The notes under the pieces were generated by a model that did no database searches, was not told the origin of the DNA, and saw nothing but the letters and a program-made list of their open reading frames with translations. This document shows positions 12,601 through 22,110 of a stretch of DNA of 64,000 nucleotides, piece after piece. How positions within the stretch are numbered: position 1 is the stretch's first letter; every line of letters starts with the position of its first letter. Source of the stretch: Rhexocercosporidium sp. MPI-PUGE-AT-0058 (Eukaryota; Ascomycota; Leotiomycetes; Helotiales); the NCBI GenBank assembly GCA_020746875.1, contig JAGTJL010000007.1, forward strand, positions 1,674,001-1,738,000, read 5' to 3'. The translations under genes and the position numbers were made by a program.

Positions 12601-13483
12601 ACGTATATATATTTAAATACTCTAGTTAAGCGGCGTAAGACGGGGGGCGTTAATTCCTTAAAGGTATTATAATTTATTATTTTATTATTAAATTTAAAAG
12701 TCGCGGCTCATGTTTTTCTTAATATAAAAGTCGCGGACTTAGTGTTTCCTAATATAAAAACTGTAGACTTAGTGTTTCTTAATATAGAAGTCGAGCTTAA
12801 TTTGTCGTTATTTATACTGGTGATAAGTTATAATAAATCTTTAATAGTTGCGTAACTTATTTATTCTTTTTTAATTATTACGTAATATTTTAATTTACTT
12901 TTTTATGTTATAGCTCTACTCGATGTATTTCTTTTTAGCGATTTTTTAAGTAAATTAAGTTGATTATTAACTTTTTTTCTTTAAATAATTAAATAATATT
13001 ATTACCCTTTTATTTCGGTAATTCTTTTAATTATTAATAAGTCCAGAGAGTATTAATAGGTGATTCCGTAGAGTTAACGTTAACTCCACGTAATTATAAT
13101 ATTTATATTATTATATTTAAATTACTTATTCTAACGTTTTTCTAATCGATCTTTTATTAACTTATAAAATCGTCGTAAAATTCATATTATAATTCGTCGT
13201 CTTAAAAGATTCCCTTTTCGTATTATTTAATTCGTTTATAAAAGTCGGTATAATCGCTTTTTAATTATTTTAGGTATAATAAGCTTCGATTACCTCGTTT
13301 TACTGTATATTTAAGTTTTTATTATTATTAACGACTACTTTTTATATTTATATATTATTTTAATAGTAATTTATTAAGAAGTCGGTCGGGTAATATATTA
13401 TATATTAATTCCTTATCCTCCGAGTTGTTTAAATTATAATAAGAGCGAGCCATATTTAAGTAAGTCTATTTATTGTTAAGTAA
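9610..13483 (-). pseudogene. Copia RT N-terminus, integrase and gag relic
   Basis: Right-hand part of the split copia coding region, read on the minus strand. The segment next to 9610 is the beginning of the RT domain. Further right the sequence is about 75-80% AT with no open frame of useful length. The order expected for copia read from right to left (gag, protease, integrase, RT) is compatible, but I did not find unambiguous integrase catalytic residues. Confidence 0.6.
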
Positions 13484-13488
13484 TTAAA

Positions 13489-13661
13489 TGTCAGGAGCAG
13501 AATAGAAGGTAGGCTTACGGCTTAATCGGGCCTAGTGCGGAGGCTTGGCGGAGGCTGGGGACTCATGTACTTAGAGGGAAATTACTCCTAGTCCCTTCTT
13601 ACTTCCTTAGAGATCAGTTTGAATTACAACTGTCGTGGCACCCTACCTTATGAACCTTACA
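13489..13661 (+). repeat. 5' LTR of the gag-only element
   Basis: 173-bp LTR, TG...CA ends, base-for-base identical to 15474-15646 as far as I can read. It holds AGAGATCAG at 13609-13617, complementary to the bases just downstream of the LTR. Confidence 0.93.
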
Positions 13662-13663
13662 TT

Positions 13664-13672
13664 CTGATCTCT
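13664..13672 (+). promoter_or_regulatory. Putative self-priming primer-binding site of the gag-only element
   Basis: CTGATCTCT begins 2 nt after the 5' LTR and is the exact reverse complement of AGAGATCAG in the LTR (13609-13617). I see no tRNA-type PBS (TGG...) at this place. If the transcript starts near 13609, its first bases would fold back and prime minus-strand synthesis, as in Tf1. Confidence 0.6.
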
Positions 13673-13748
13673 CTATCTACAAGGGGTAGCTCGCCATTGA
13701 CTCGGAGGCATTACGGAGTCGACTCGGACGATTCGACATAGACTTAAC

Positions 13749-14612
13749 ATGTCGCGGAATACAAGAGCCACGCCGGCAACCCACCAAAGCGACGCCGGAA
13801 GTAGTCATTTGACTGTGCCAGCGGCAAATATCGAAAGGCCTTCTTCGGCCCTTGGGCGACGACAGCGAGACGAATACGGAGACGACACGGAGTCGATTCG
13901 GAAGCCACCAAAGCTCCGGGAGCTTCCTACCTACGAAGGCAAAACGATCGAGGAGGCACAGGCTTTTATATCAGGAGCGGAGCGTCGGTTTAAACTCGAC
14001 AAGGGATACTTTTACCCTACGGATAAGGACAGAATAACCTATTATGTGCTTGCGTTCGCAGAGAGGCCGGAAAGAATGTGGACAGCATATGAGCGGGGTA
14101 AAGTCGGAGAAGATACGGAAGCAAGAGTTTCGTGGGAAGATTTCAAGGTTTGGCTCCTTGATTCGATACAGGACCCGATTTCCCGGCGTTTTAACGCGTC
14201 AATTCAATATGAGGAAGCTCGGCAAAGAGACGGAGAGATTACGGACGACTTCGCCAGGAGGCTCGACGGCTTAGAAGAGACTTTAGGCCTTACGGAGGAC
14301 CGCCATAGAGCAAATACCTTGTTTTCGAAGCTCCGGCCTGAGTTACGAAGAGACCTATTACGGCAACAGTTACCGCCCGATACACGCGAAGGAGTATTAC
14401 GGCTTGCACGTCGAATGGAGGCCGCAGACGCGATTACGGCTTTAGCTACGGAGTCGATACGGACGAGTTACGGAACACGTACGGAGGCGACACGAGATAC
14501 CTGTCGATTTTGCGGTAGCACCGATCACTTTTCTAGCCGTTGTACGGAGGCTACGTGTTATAGTTGCGGAGGGAAGGGACACTTTGCGAATCGATGTACT
14601 AAGAGAGAATAG
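13749..14612 (+). CDS. Gag protein of the gag-only LTR element, 287 aa
   Basis: Single uninterrupted ORF; the ATG is the first after the LTR and leaves a leader of about 87 nt. The N-terminal 60 residues are polar and low-complexity. Residues about 60-215 read as a retrotransposon Gag core (the PTYEGKTIEEAQAFI start and the aromatic/Arg-rich middle are typical of fungal gypsy Gags). Two zinc knuckles of the form C-x2-C-x4-H-x4-C end the protein: CRFCGSTDHFSSRC and CYSCGGKGHFANRC. The expected role is to form the virus-like particle and bind the element RNA. All six Cys and both His ligands are intact. No protease domain follows and there is no frameshift signal leading into pol. Confidence 0.9.
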   Translation: MSRNTRATPATHQSDAGSSHLTVPAANIERPSSALGRRQRDEYGDDTESIRKPPKLRELPTYEGKTIEEAQAFISGAERRFKLDKGYFYPTDKDRITYYVLAFAERPERMWTAYERGKVGEDTEARVSWEDFKVWLLDSIQDPISRRFNASIQYEEARQRDGEITDDFARRLDGLEETLGLTEDRHRANTLFSKLRPELRRDLLRQQLPPDTREGVLRLARRMEAADAITALATESIRTSYGTRTEATRDTCRFCGSTDHFSSRCTEATCYSCGGKGHFANRCTKRE

Positions 14613-14622
14613 AACACGTTTC

Positions 14623-15203
14623 AGCTCCGAAAGAGCTCGGTCCGGCTTCGTAAGAGCGTCGATTTGGCTCCGAAAGAGCGTCGGAATACGATTTGGCTCC
14701 GTAAGAGCGCCGTGAAGCTGGTGACTATACCTGTACTGCAGCAGACGAAGGTCTAGTAGTCGATGGGCGTTATCCCGAGTAGAACTACAAGCCACAGGTG
14801 ACCTACTGAGTGGTATACTCCGTACGAGCGAAGCCACTTCAGCACCTGCTCGGAAGTGCGAATTCAAGCTGTTTGGGACGCCTTACAGGGAGAGCTAGCA
14901 TGGATGAGGCACCGACTCGTCTCCGAAAGAGGCTGAGAAACCGTCCGAATGTGCACCGAACGTGCGTCGATGAGAGGCTACAAAGCTATATTATCACGGA
15001 ATTTTTTTTTTAAGTATTCCCTTTGACTTGAGATACGCTAATATACGTGGCCGGGAGGCCACCTTAAAGAGAGGGGGTGATTTAGGACAATTATAATAAA
15101 CTCAGCCCGACAGAGCTTCGATACGGCTCCGAAAGAGCCACGGCATAATATAGCTCCGGAAGAGCAACGATACGACTGAGCTTCGGTAGACCTCCGAATA
15201 GGT
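14623..15203 (+). ncRNA. Array of small C+GNRA hairpins in the untranslated tail of the gag-only element
   Basis: At least seven copies of a stem-loop with stem (A/G)GCTC/GAGC(T/C) and loop C+GNRA: 14623-14637 (GAAA), 14645-14657 (GTAA), 14667-14679 (GAAA), 14696-14708 (GTAA), 14921-14931 (GAAA, short stem), 15125-15139 (GAAA) and 15153-15165 (GGAA). A looser relative lies at 15190-15203. Loops vary only at the N of GNRA, and the outer pair varies A-T to G-C. This suggests an RNA element under selection, perhaps for packaging or dimerisation. The function is inferred. The array is noncoding with respect to gag. Confidence 0.55.
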
Positions 15204-15459
15204 GACGATACGGCTACGGAAGAAGCTACGGCACGGTATAGCTTTAAAGACATGCGGAAGCTTTACGGAGGCATCTAGGGCTATGAGAGGACTGATTACT
15301 GTTGTGTATGCTTCTCTGTTTTTCCCACGAGGTTTCAGAGTTTATGGCAGCCCAGTACAAATGCAAAAGGAGATAAAGACGTTACGGAGGCCTTGCGAAA
15401 GAGATACGGAAGTAATACGTGGCTAAGTCGAAGGCTAATGGCCTTGGGGACCATGGCCT

Positions 15460-15470
15460 AAGAGAGGGGG
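15460..15470 (+). promoter_or_regulatory. Polypurine tract of the gag-only element
   Basis: AAGAGAGGGGG lies 3 nt before the 3' LTR, the expected place and composition of a plus-strand primer. Confidence 0.75.
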
Positions 15471-15473
15471 TAA

Positions 15474-15646
15474 TGTCAGGAGCAGAATAGAAGGTAGGCT
15501 TACGGCTTAATCGGGCCTAGTGCGGAGGCTTGGCGGAGGCTGGGGACTCATGTACTTAGAGGGAAATTACTCCTAGTCCCTTCTTACTTCCTTAGAGATC
15601 AGTTTGAATTACAACTGTCGTGGCACCCTACCTTATGAACCTTACA
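15474..15646 (+). repeat. 3' LTR of the gag-only element
   Basis: 173-bp LTR identical to 13489-13661. Identity of the two LTRs indicates a recent insertion. Confidence 0.93.
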
Positions 15647-15651
15647 TTAAA

Positions 15652-16086
15652 GTTTAGTATTTCGTAGTTATATAATTATAGAGATCTTTTAAAGTGTTAT
15701 AGCAGGGTAAAGCGGGATGTTAAAGTCGGATTTTAAAGAGTAATGTGTTTATGCGCGCGTCGGTCTTTTCGTAAGGTTTATTATATAAGGAATTATTTAA
15801 TAAGTTGTTTTTATTAGTTTTTATATTTTTATTTTTATTTTTATTTTAAAGGCTTATTAATACAGTCCCTCTCGGTAATCGCGTGAAGTAGTAGGAATCG
15901 TTAACTAAACCTGAGGTCGGTTTGCTTTTATGAATTTAATTAATATAATTCCTCTTAATAATTACGTTAAACTATTATAATAATAAGTTTAAAGTATTAC
16001 CCTTGTAGTATTCTTAATAACTCTTTCCTTTTACTGTCTTTAACTAAATAACGCGATTTAAGTGCTTTAATTTACAAGTTAATTAA
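15652..16086 (-). pseudogene. Copia 5' leader/gag remnant
   Basis: AT-rich remnant between the gag-only insertion and the copia 5' LTR. No open frame. A TTTTTA-type low-complexity run lies near 15820-15845. Confidence 0.5.
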
Positions 16087-16389
16087 TATTAATTACATTA
16101 TATTGTCTATCCCTCCCGGTAATAAGTAATAACTTAGTCAATTGTAGTGAGACTCGATTACATAATATAAAGCTTTAATTATATTTTATATATTTTATTT
16201 AAGTCTTAAGAGTTACTTTTAAGGTATTGACAAGAGCTCTATATAAGAGGCTCTCGTCATAGGCTAGTCCTAAAGTGGCTAGCGTCTAATACTCTTTATT
16301 TACTTCCTGCGACATGCAACCCCTGTATTGACTCATCCTCCGTATTCACGTAGCTCTGTGAATGTTACGTGAATATCATTATTCATACA
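16087..16389 (-). repeat. 5' LTR of the copia element
   Basis: Partner of 1163-1465 with the same length. Its first dinucleotide is TA where the partner has TG, a RIP-type change, and it ends in CA. The target duplication ATAAT follows at 16390-16394. Confidence 0.88.
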
Positions 16390-17050
16390 ATAATAATCTC
16401 GATATTCCCGGGAATCGCAAATAATTATCGAAGCATAATTAAAAGATATTAAACGCCTAAAGGAATTAAATTAAAATATAATAATAAGGATTTAAGCTAT
16501 GAAATAATAGCAACTTACCGGAGTATTTATAATAAAAGATTACTTTAAATTAGTTCTTATTATAAATAAAGCTTTGCCTTACTTTATTATAGCTTATTAA
16601 CCCGTAAAAAGATATCTTCTTTCTAGCCCTTAAAGATTACTTATATTCCCGAACTTTATATTAACTTACCCCGGATTTAATATAACGCTTCTTAATTAAA
16701 GTCAATAATTAACTCCTTTATACCTTACGTTCGGAGCTACACCCGAGTACTTAGCTCGTTCTAAGGATAAGCCACGGGCTAAGGCCTCTTTTATATTTAT
16801 AACACTTAAAAATAACTTATTCTTTTAAATCTTAAAAATAAAAAATTATATAATAATTAAAAGAATCGTAGACTCAAGTCTATAAGTAGTTATAGCGATG
16901 TCACGGTCCGTGTATTTACTCGGTGTAAATACAGTAGGTCATATTAATCTTAATAATCGAGAAGTAGGTGTATCACGTATAATAATATAAATAAGAATTA
17001 ATAAAATTAAGATATTATTTTTTTATTAAATATAAAGCTCTTATTTAATA
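16390..17050. other. AT-rich eroded sequence right of the copia insertion
   Basis: Continuation of the sequence interrupted at 1162. Around 16,700-16,800 a less eroded stretch reads LTFGATPEYLARSKDKPRAK on the plus strand, so this was coding once. I could not assign the family. Confidence 0.45.
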
Positions 17051-17442
17051 TTAAATAAAGTTCACGGCAGGCAAAGCTTTATAAAAGTTTAAGGAAAATA
17101 TATTTAAAGAATTAATCTTTAACTTTTAAAGAAATTTAAATAAAAAGCGTATATATAAAAGAGATTACTTATAAAAGAAAATAAAACGCCGGCGTAATTA
17201 AAAATATAAATAAAATTAATTTTATTAATATTATAAAAGCTTCGGCTTTTTTATATTATAAGTCTGATTTTATATAAATAAAATAAATAAGTATATATAT
17301 AATAATTATTACTTTTCTTAATAATAACCTCTATAATATTAATATTTTAATTAATAATATATTAATACGCTTTCGCGTTACTTAAAGCGAGGATTAAGCC
17401 GCGGTAAGTCGGATAATTATATTCCGGTTAATAAGTTTAATT
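17051..17442 (+). repeat. Copy of the TTAA-ended foldback family
   Basis: About 390 bp beginning TTAAATAAAGTTCACGG, homologous to the right arm of the element at 26916-27800 read on the minus strand (27804 down to about 27425). Only one arm is recognisable here. It is eroded and noncoding. Confidence 0.65.
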
Positions 17443-18022
17443 AATTAAATTAATATAATTATTTAAATTATTACGCTAAATATATAATATTATATTGCGA
17501 TTAATCCGTCGGACGTCGTCCGATTATTTTATAAGCCGTTTCGTATAATATATTAATATTTTTTAGTTTAATAAATAAAAATAGTTTTATAAAATAACAA
17601 AAGATATTTACTTTAATTATAAGACTTTTACATATACATATAAGAGTTCTTATATTTATATTCGAATATTATAATTATATTTTTCGTTTAGCGTTTTAAA
17701 ACTATCGCATTTAATAATCTTACGAATTAGCCTCGTAAAAGTTCTTATGATTAATACTTTAAAGTTATATTAATCGACTGTTTCTTCCGTTATATTAATA
17801 AAGAAAGCAAAAAGAATTATAATCGCTATTCCGAGCAAAAAGCCGTTTATATCGTCGTAGGTACTTATATTTATAAAATTTACTAATAATATAATACTAA
17901 ACGCGTTAAAAATAAATCGTATATTAATTATAAAATAAATAATTCTTTTATTTTTTTTATAAAAATATCCGTATTATAAAGAATTTTATTTTCGATTTCG
18001 AGAATTAATTATGTAAGAATAA
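17443..18022. other. Eroded AT-rich DNA, no gene seen
   Basis: No open frame or recognisable motif. Composition matches RIP-eroded repeat DNA. Confidence 0.5.
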
Positions 18023-18030
18023 TTAATATA

Positions 18031-18416
18031 GGGTACAGCTAAAGCATTATACGGAAATAACTAAATCATTATACGCCAAGGTTTTTTTAAGCACGCCGGG
18101 CGCATTTATTAACCGCGCCTTATTATATTAATTTATATTAAGAGCTAAGGGCCGTTAATAAAACCCTTAAGCTTTATTAAACTTAACTTTTAAAGCTATT
18201 TATACTTTCTTATTTAATACTTTAAAATAATATATCGACTTTGAAGAGGATTATAAAGATAAATTAATATAATTACGCAAAATATATATATTATACTTAG
18301 CCTTTAATATAAATTAATATAATAAGGCGCGGTTAATAAATATACCCTCCGGATTCTTGAAAATTCCTTAACGTATAATAATTTAATTATTTCCGTATAA
18401 TGCTTTAGCTATACCT
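18031..18416. mobile_element. Short MULE-type non-autonomous element, 386 bp
   Basis: Terminal inverted repeats start GGGTACAGCTAAAGC at the left and end with the eroded complement at the right. A perfect 8-bp target duplication TTAATATA (18023-18030, 18417-18424) flanks it, the length expected of Mutator-like elements. It is an internally deleted relative of 22778-23448: the two agree over both ends, and this copy lacks the middle, joined at a shared CGACTTT. Noncoding. Confidence 0.85.
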
Positions 18417-18843
18417 TTAATATAATATCGGCGTTGCTCCCGAGGATTATAATTTTACGCTTTTTATAAGAGTTTAAAGCTTCGCTTCTTAATTTGAGAA
18501 GTATTATATAACCGAATCCTTATTACGCGTATTTTTTAAGCTTAATAAAAAAAATATTAATTAAATATTTTTTTTATTAATACCTTTTCCGTAAATTATA
18601 TTTTTTTCTTTTAAAATATTATTAATATATTAATAAAATAAAAGAATTCGAGAAGTTTTATAAAAGTATAATATATTTAATTAGTAATATATTTAAATTT
18701 AAGAACGCTTATATTATTATATTCGCCTTCGAAGTCAATTAAATTACGTATAATTTAATAAAAGAATTAATAATAAAGATTCGATTATATCGCGAAATTA
18801 TAATAATTATTATAAGTATTCTGTATTTATTCTGCTATTAAAT

Positions 18844-18924
18844 TATATTAATATTATATTATAATAATACTATATTAATATTATATTATAATAATACTAT
18901 ATTAATATTATATTATAATAATAT
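18844..18924. repeat. Tandem repeat, 27-bp unit, 3 copies
   Basis: Three adjacent copies (18844-18870, 18871-18897, 18898-18924), made only of A, T and one C per unit; the third copy has lost the C. Confidence 0.85.
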
Positions 18925-19634
18925 TATATTAAACGAAATTATTAAAATTATTTTAAGAAATATCTTATAATTCTTTAGCGCTTAATAAATATTATAATAT
19001 AAATTTAAGTTTAATATTAAAAAGTTCAAGATTTTTAGATAATTTAATTTATAAAATAAATACTTTATACTTTAAGTATTTATAATAAAGTTACGCTATT
19101 ATTTTATAACTAAAATAAAATCTTATTATTTTTCAAATTATAATTTAAATATATTTTATAAGCTTATTTTTTTTTAATATAATATTATATATTTTATACT
19201 TATATTAATATTATTTCTAAAGCTTTAATAAAATTCTTAAAACTTTTATAAGAAAATATTTAAAAAAAAAAGTATTTTTATTTATAATTAATAATACTTT
19301 TTGGTTTTTTAACTTTTTGTAATCTTTTCGGTCCTTATATAAATTACGCGGAAGTTTTATATTTCTTTATATTTAGTATTTAACCTTTTAATTTATAAGT
19401 CTTATTATATATATTAAAAGTTTCTTTAATATTCTCGAGATTTAAGTATATTAAAAACTAAGTATTATAATTTTCCGGGAAATCTTTTTATTTAATTAAA
19501 TATTTCTTAATCTTATTTTTTAAATTTTTTTATAGTTAAGAATACTTTTAATTTCTTATTCTTAAAAGTTATCTTCTTCGCTTAATTCCAGAAGCTTATT
19601 AAGTAAATAATTATTTAATTATTTATTAGCTTAA

Positions 19635-19751
19635 GAAATATAAAATATTAAATAAAGAAATATAAAATATTAAATAAAGAAATATAAAATATTAAATAAA
19701 GAAATATAAAATATAAAATATTAAATAAAGAAATATAAGATATTAAATAAA
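19635..19751. repeat. Tandem repeat, 22-bp unit, 5 copies
   Basis: Units start GAAATATAA and end AAATAAA at 19635, 19657, 19679, 19701 and 19730. The fourth carries a 7-bp internal duplication. Confidence 0.85.
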
Positions 19752-20721
19752 GCTTTTTATATAAGCTTAGCAGCTTTAAAGTATATATTATATTACTTAC
19801 GTATTTAATAATCTAGAATAAGCTAATATATTTTAGCGATAGCTTTTTAGTTTTCAGTCGAATATTCTTAATATTAAGTATTATTTATTATCTTAATTAA
19901 AAATATTTATTTAAATACCGGGTATTATAATAACTTTCCCGATTTTATTACGTACGATTTCAAATTTTCGCAAGTTCAGCTTATTAATTATTTAATAATT
20001 TAATTTTATCTCGGGCAGCTAGTATTTCTTTTCTTTAAATATTATCTTTAAGATTTTATAATATTACCGGCTTGTAATTATAGCAGATTTAGAATAAAGA
20101 TAAGGGACAGCTAAATCGACACACAGAAATAGCTAAATCGACATACGCTAAGCAAGCGAGCCGAAAATGAAGTATGTATTTATTACTACCAGAATTTATA
20201 TATATGCTTATATATAATATATAACTGGAATTATACTAGCTTATTAAAATCATTATCTGCTTTAAAGTCTGCATCCTAAATATATACCTTAATACTACCA
20301 ATTACCTGTCGTTGCATTATAGCTGCAGCAATTACAGTAATATCTTTAATACTATCTATTTAATAAACTAATAAGATGCCTTACATATAGGCCTTCTTAC
20401 GTCGTATTTACTTACGCGATCGCAGACAAATAATATACGGAATAGCCTTGAATCCCGTTGCCGGAGAGTATAGCCATAAGCTTTAGCATACGCCTGGAAT
20501 GCAGTAAAAGCACTAGCAACGTCGCTGTAAATCGCTGTAAGAGGCGCAGGGCCATAAGGTCGAAGAATAAAAGCTATAATAATAGTAGAAGTAATAAGAG
20601 TAATAGTAGTAGTAGTGTTTACTTAAGTAGTCTAAATAATTTTCATTTTCATTCTTAGCTAAAGGTAATTATATAATTATAAATACGGAGGTCACGGAAA
20701 AATATTATGATAAACGCTAAC

Positions 20722-20745
20722 GCCTTGGCGCTAAAGCGCCAAGGC
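20722..20745. repeat. Perfect 11-bp inverted repeat with 2-nt loop
   Basis: GCCTTGGCGCT / AGCGCCAAGGC separated by AA, inside the 5' leader of the Tc1/mariner element. A GC-rich island in very AT-rich DNA. Confidence 0.85.
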
Positions 20746-20804
20746 ACATTGCGGAGCATTCCTATAATAATTAGAAATATAAATTCTCACTTTTATATTA
20801 TAAT

Positions 20805-22110
20805 TTGAAGTTATTTATATTATTTAATACTTTTATAATAACTTCTAATATACGTAAAATATACTATAATCTTAGCACTCGCCTTCAAGCTCTTACTCTT
20901 TTTAATATTGGGATTTCTACAGCTTTAATTAATGAAATTACTTTTATATCTCCTTCTTTTATTTACCGATTACGAAGAGTTATTATTTCTAAAAGTTATA
21001 TACTAAAAAAAGACCGAAAACTTCTATTTTGCTATATTATAAATACTCTAAAGTTAGGAAGACTTGTAAAAGCTATAGAAGAAGTATAATAAGAAATAGA
21101 AAAAATTATTTCAAAGAACTTAATAACACGAATACTCTTAACTTAAGTAATCGCTAATATTTTTATTAAAAAGAACTTTCTTTTTAAAGTCTTTATACGT
21201 ATAATTTAAAATATCTTAAATAAACTCAAATATAAAAATTATAAACTAAACTATAAGTTAAGTTTAATACTTATCGTAAAGGCAATACGTTTTCAATAAT
21301 ATAAAGATTATATAAATTAAACTCTTAAAGACTAGAAATGAGTAATTTAGTTTAATAAAAGGTTAACGAGGGAGGCTACGGGTATAGCAAAAGAAGTCTA
21401 AAGTTTATAATTTATATATTATTCGCCGTCAATAAAAAAGGTTTAAATAATTTATATTTTAAAGTTACTTCTTATATAATAAGAAAGGGCTATATTATAT
21501 ATAAAAAGATAAAATAAAAGTAAAGAAAAAAGAAGTAAAGCTTTAGCTTAAAAAGCAAAATAAACTCCTTAAGCCGAAATATAAGCTTAACTAAGAGCTT
21601 AAGACTTAATATAACGTACACAGATTACTCATAGAATGCCAAGCAAAAAGCTACTTTAAAAGTAAGGGAAAGCTACAGAAAAGCTTATCCAGGACTTTAA
21701 AAGAGGCATTAATTAATATAGATATTAAAAGCTAATTCTTTACGAAAAGCTCTTACCTTTTATAAAAAAGTATAAAAAAGACTATCCTAATATAATCGGT
21801 TAAGAAGATAATGCTTTTTTATATACTTACTTATATTAATAGCGAGTATATAATCTTTAAGAGATTATACGTATAATTTGGCCAGCTAATTCCTTAGATT
21901 TAAATATAATTAAACTTTTATAATTTTAGATAAAAAAGGAAATTATAAAATACGAAACAGCGATAAGGCAAAAATAAATAAAAATAAATTAATTAAAGTA
22001 TTAAGAAAATCTCTCTTAAGAGCGAATTCAGCGGTGAATTAAAAAAATCTTAAGGCATATTCAAAAAGTGATTACTTTAAAAGGCGGGAATAAATATAAA
22101 GAAGGCTTAA
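20805..22110 (+). pseudogene. Eroded Tc1/mariner transposase
   Basis: The first 94 codons are open and carry the HTH region (TRLQALTLFNIGISTALINEI). Downstream, stop-broken frames retain family landmarks: TLKD.K.VI where the first catalytic Asp strand lies (about 21,320); REATGIAKEV; a Y-R-Y...K-L-L-P-F block near 21,730; QEDNA-like residues near 21,805, which contain the second Asp; and WPANSLDLN near 21,885, just before the third acidic residue, which is no longer readable as Glu/Asp. The end resembles the GGN.YKEG C-terminus. It is not functional. Confidence 0.82.

Larger units (their letters stand above)
13489..15646 (+). mobile_element. Young gag-only LTR retroelement (TR-GAG type, non-autonomous)
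   Basis: A complete 2,158-bp element: two identical 173-bp LTRs (13489-13661, 15474-15646), a 5-bp TSD TTAAA (13484-13488, 15647-15651), one intact gag gene and a polypurine tract. No protease, RT or integrase is present, and the 861 bp between gag and the 3' LTR are too short and too stop-rich for pol. Unlike everything around it, the element has balanced base composition and no RIP erosion, so it inserted after RIP acted here or was never a RIP target. It must borrow pol from another element; a self-priming chromovirus is the obvious candidate class. Elements with this layout are known in plants as TR-GAGs. I know of no fungal family matching this one. Confidence 0.93.
1163..16389 (-). mobile_element. 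RIP-eroded Ty1/copia LTR retrotransposon, split by two later insertions
   Basis: The element is bounded by two 303-bp LTRs (1163-1465 and 16087-16389) and a 5-bp duplication ATAAT (1158-1162 and 16390-16394). After removal of the nested gypsy (2889-9609) and gag-only (13489-15646) elements with their TSDs, it is about 6.3 kb, a normal copia size. On the minus strand the eroded translation shows copia RNase H around 1600-1990 (a TDSKLIYDC-like strand followed by KLSTTQEKR) and the reverse transcriptase motif TDDTL around 2450, changed to TNNTL. The RT reading frame breaks off at 2888 and resumes at 9610, exactly across the gypsy insertion. The right LTR is therefore the 5' LTR. All frames are broken by stops, so the element is dead. 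The 9610-13483 and 15652-16086 stretches are its remaining RT, integrase and gag portions, too eroded to delimit. Confidence 0.88.
18425..20094. other. Eroded AT-rich DNA with tandem repeats, no gene seen
   Basis: About 80% AT, with no open frame of note. It contains the two tandem repeats annotated separately at 18844 and 19635. It may include the missing left part of the MULE whose transposase lies to the right, but I could not find an N-terminal transposase motif. Confidence 0.5.

Noticed and set aside
14442..14867. 141-codon minus-strand ORF over the end of gag and the hairpin tail
   Set aside because: Repetitive Leu/Arg/Ser composition arises from the hairpin repeats read backwards. There is no domain, and it overlaps the genuine gag frame.
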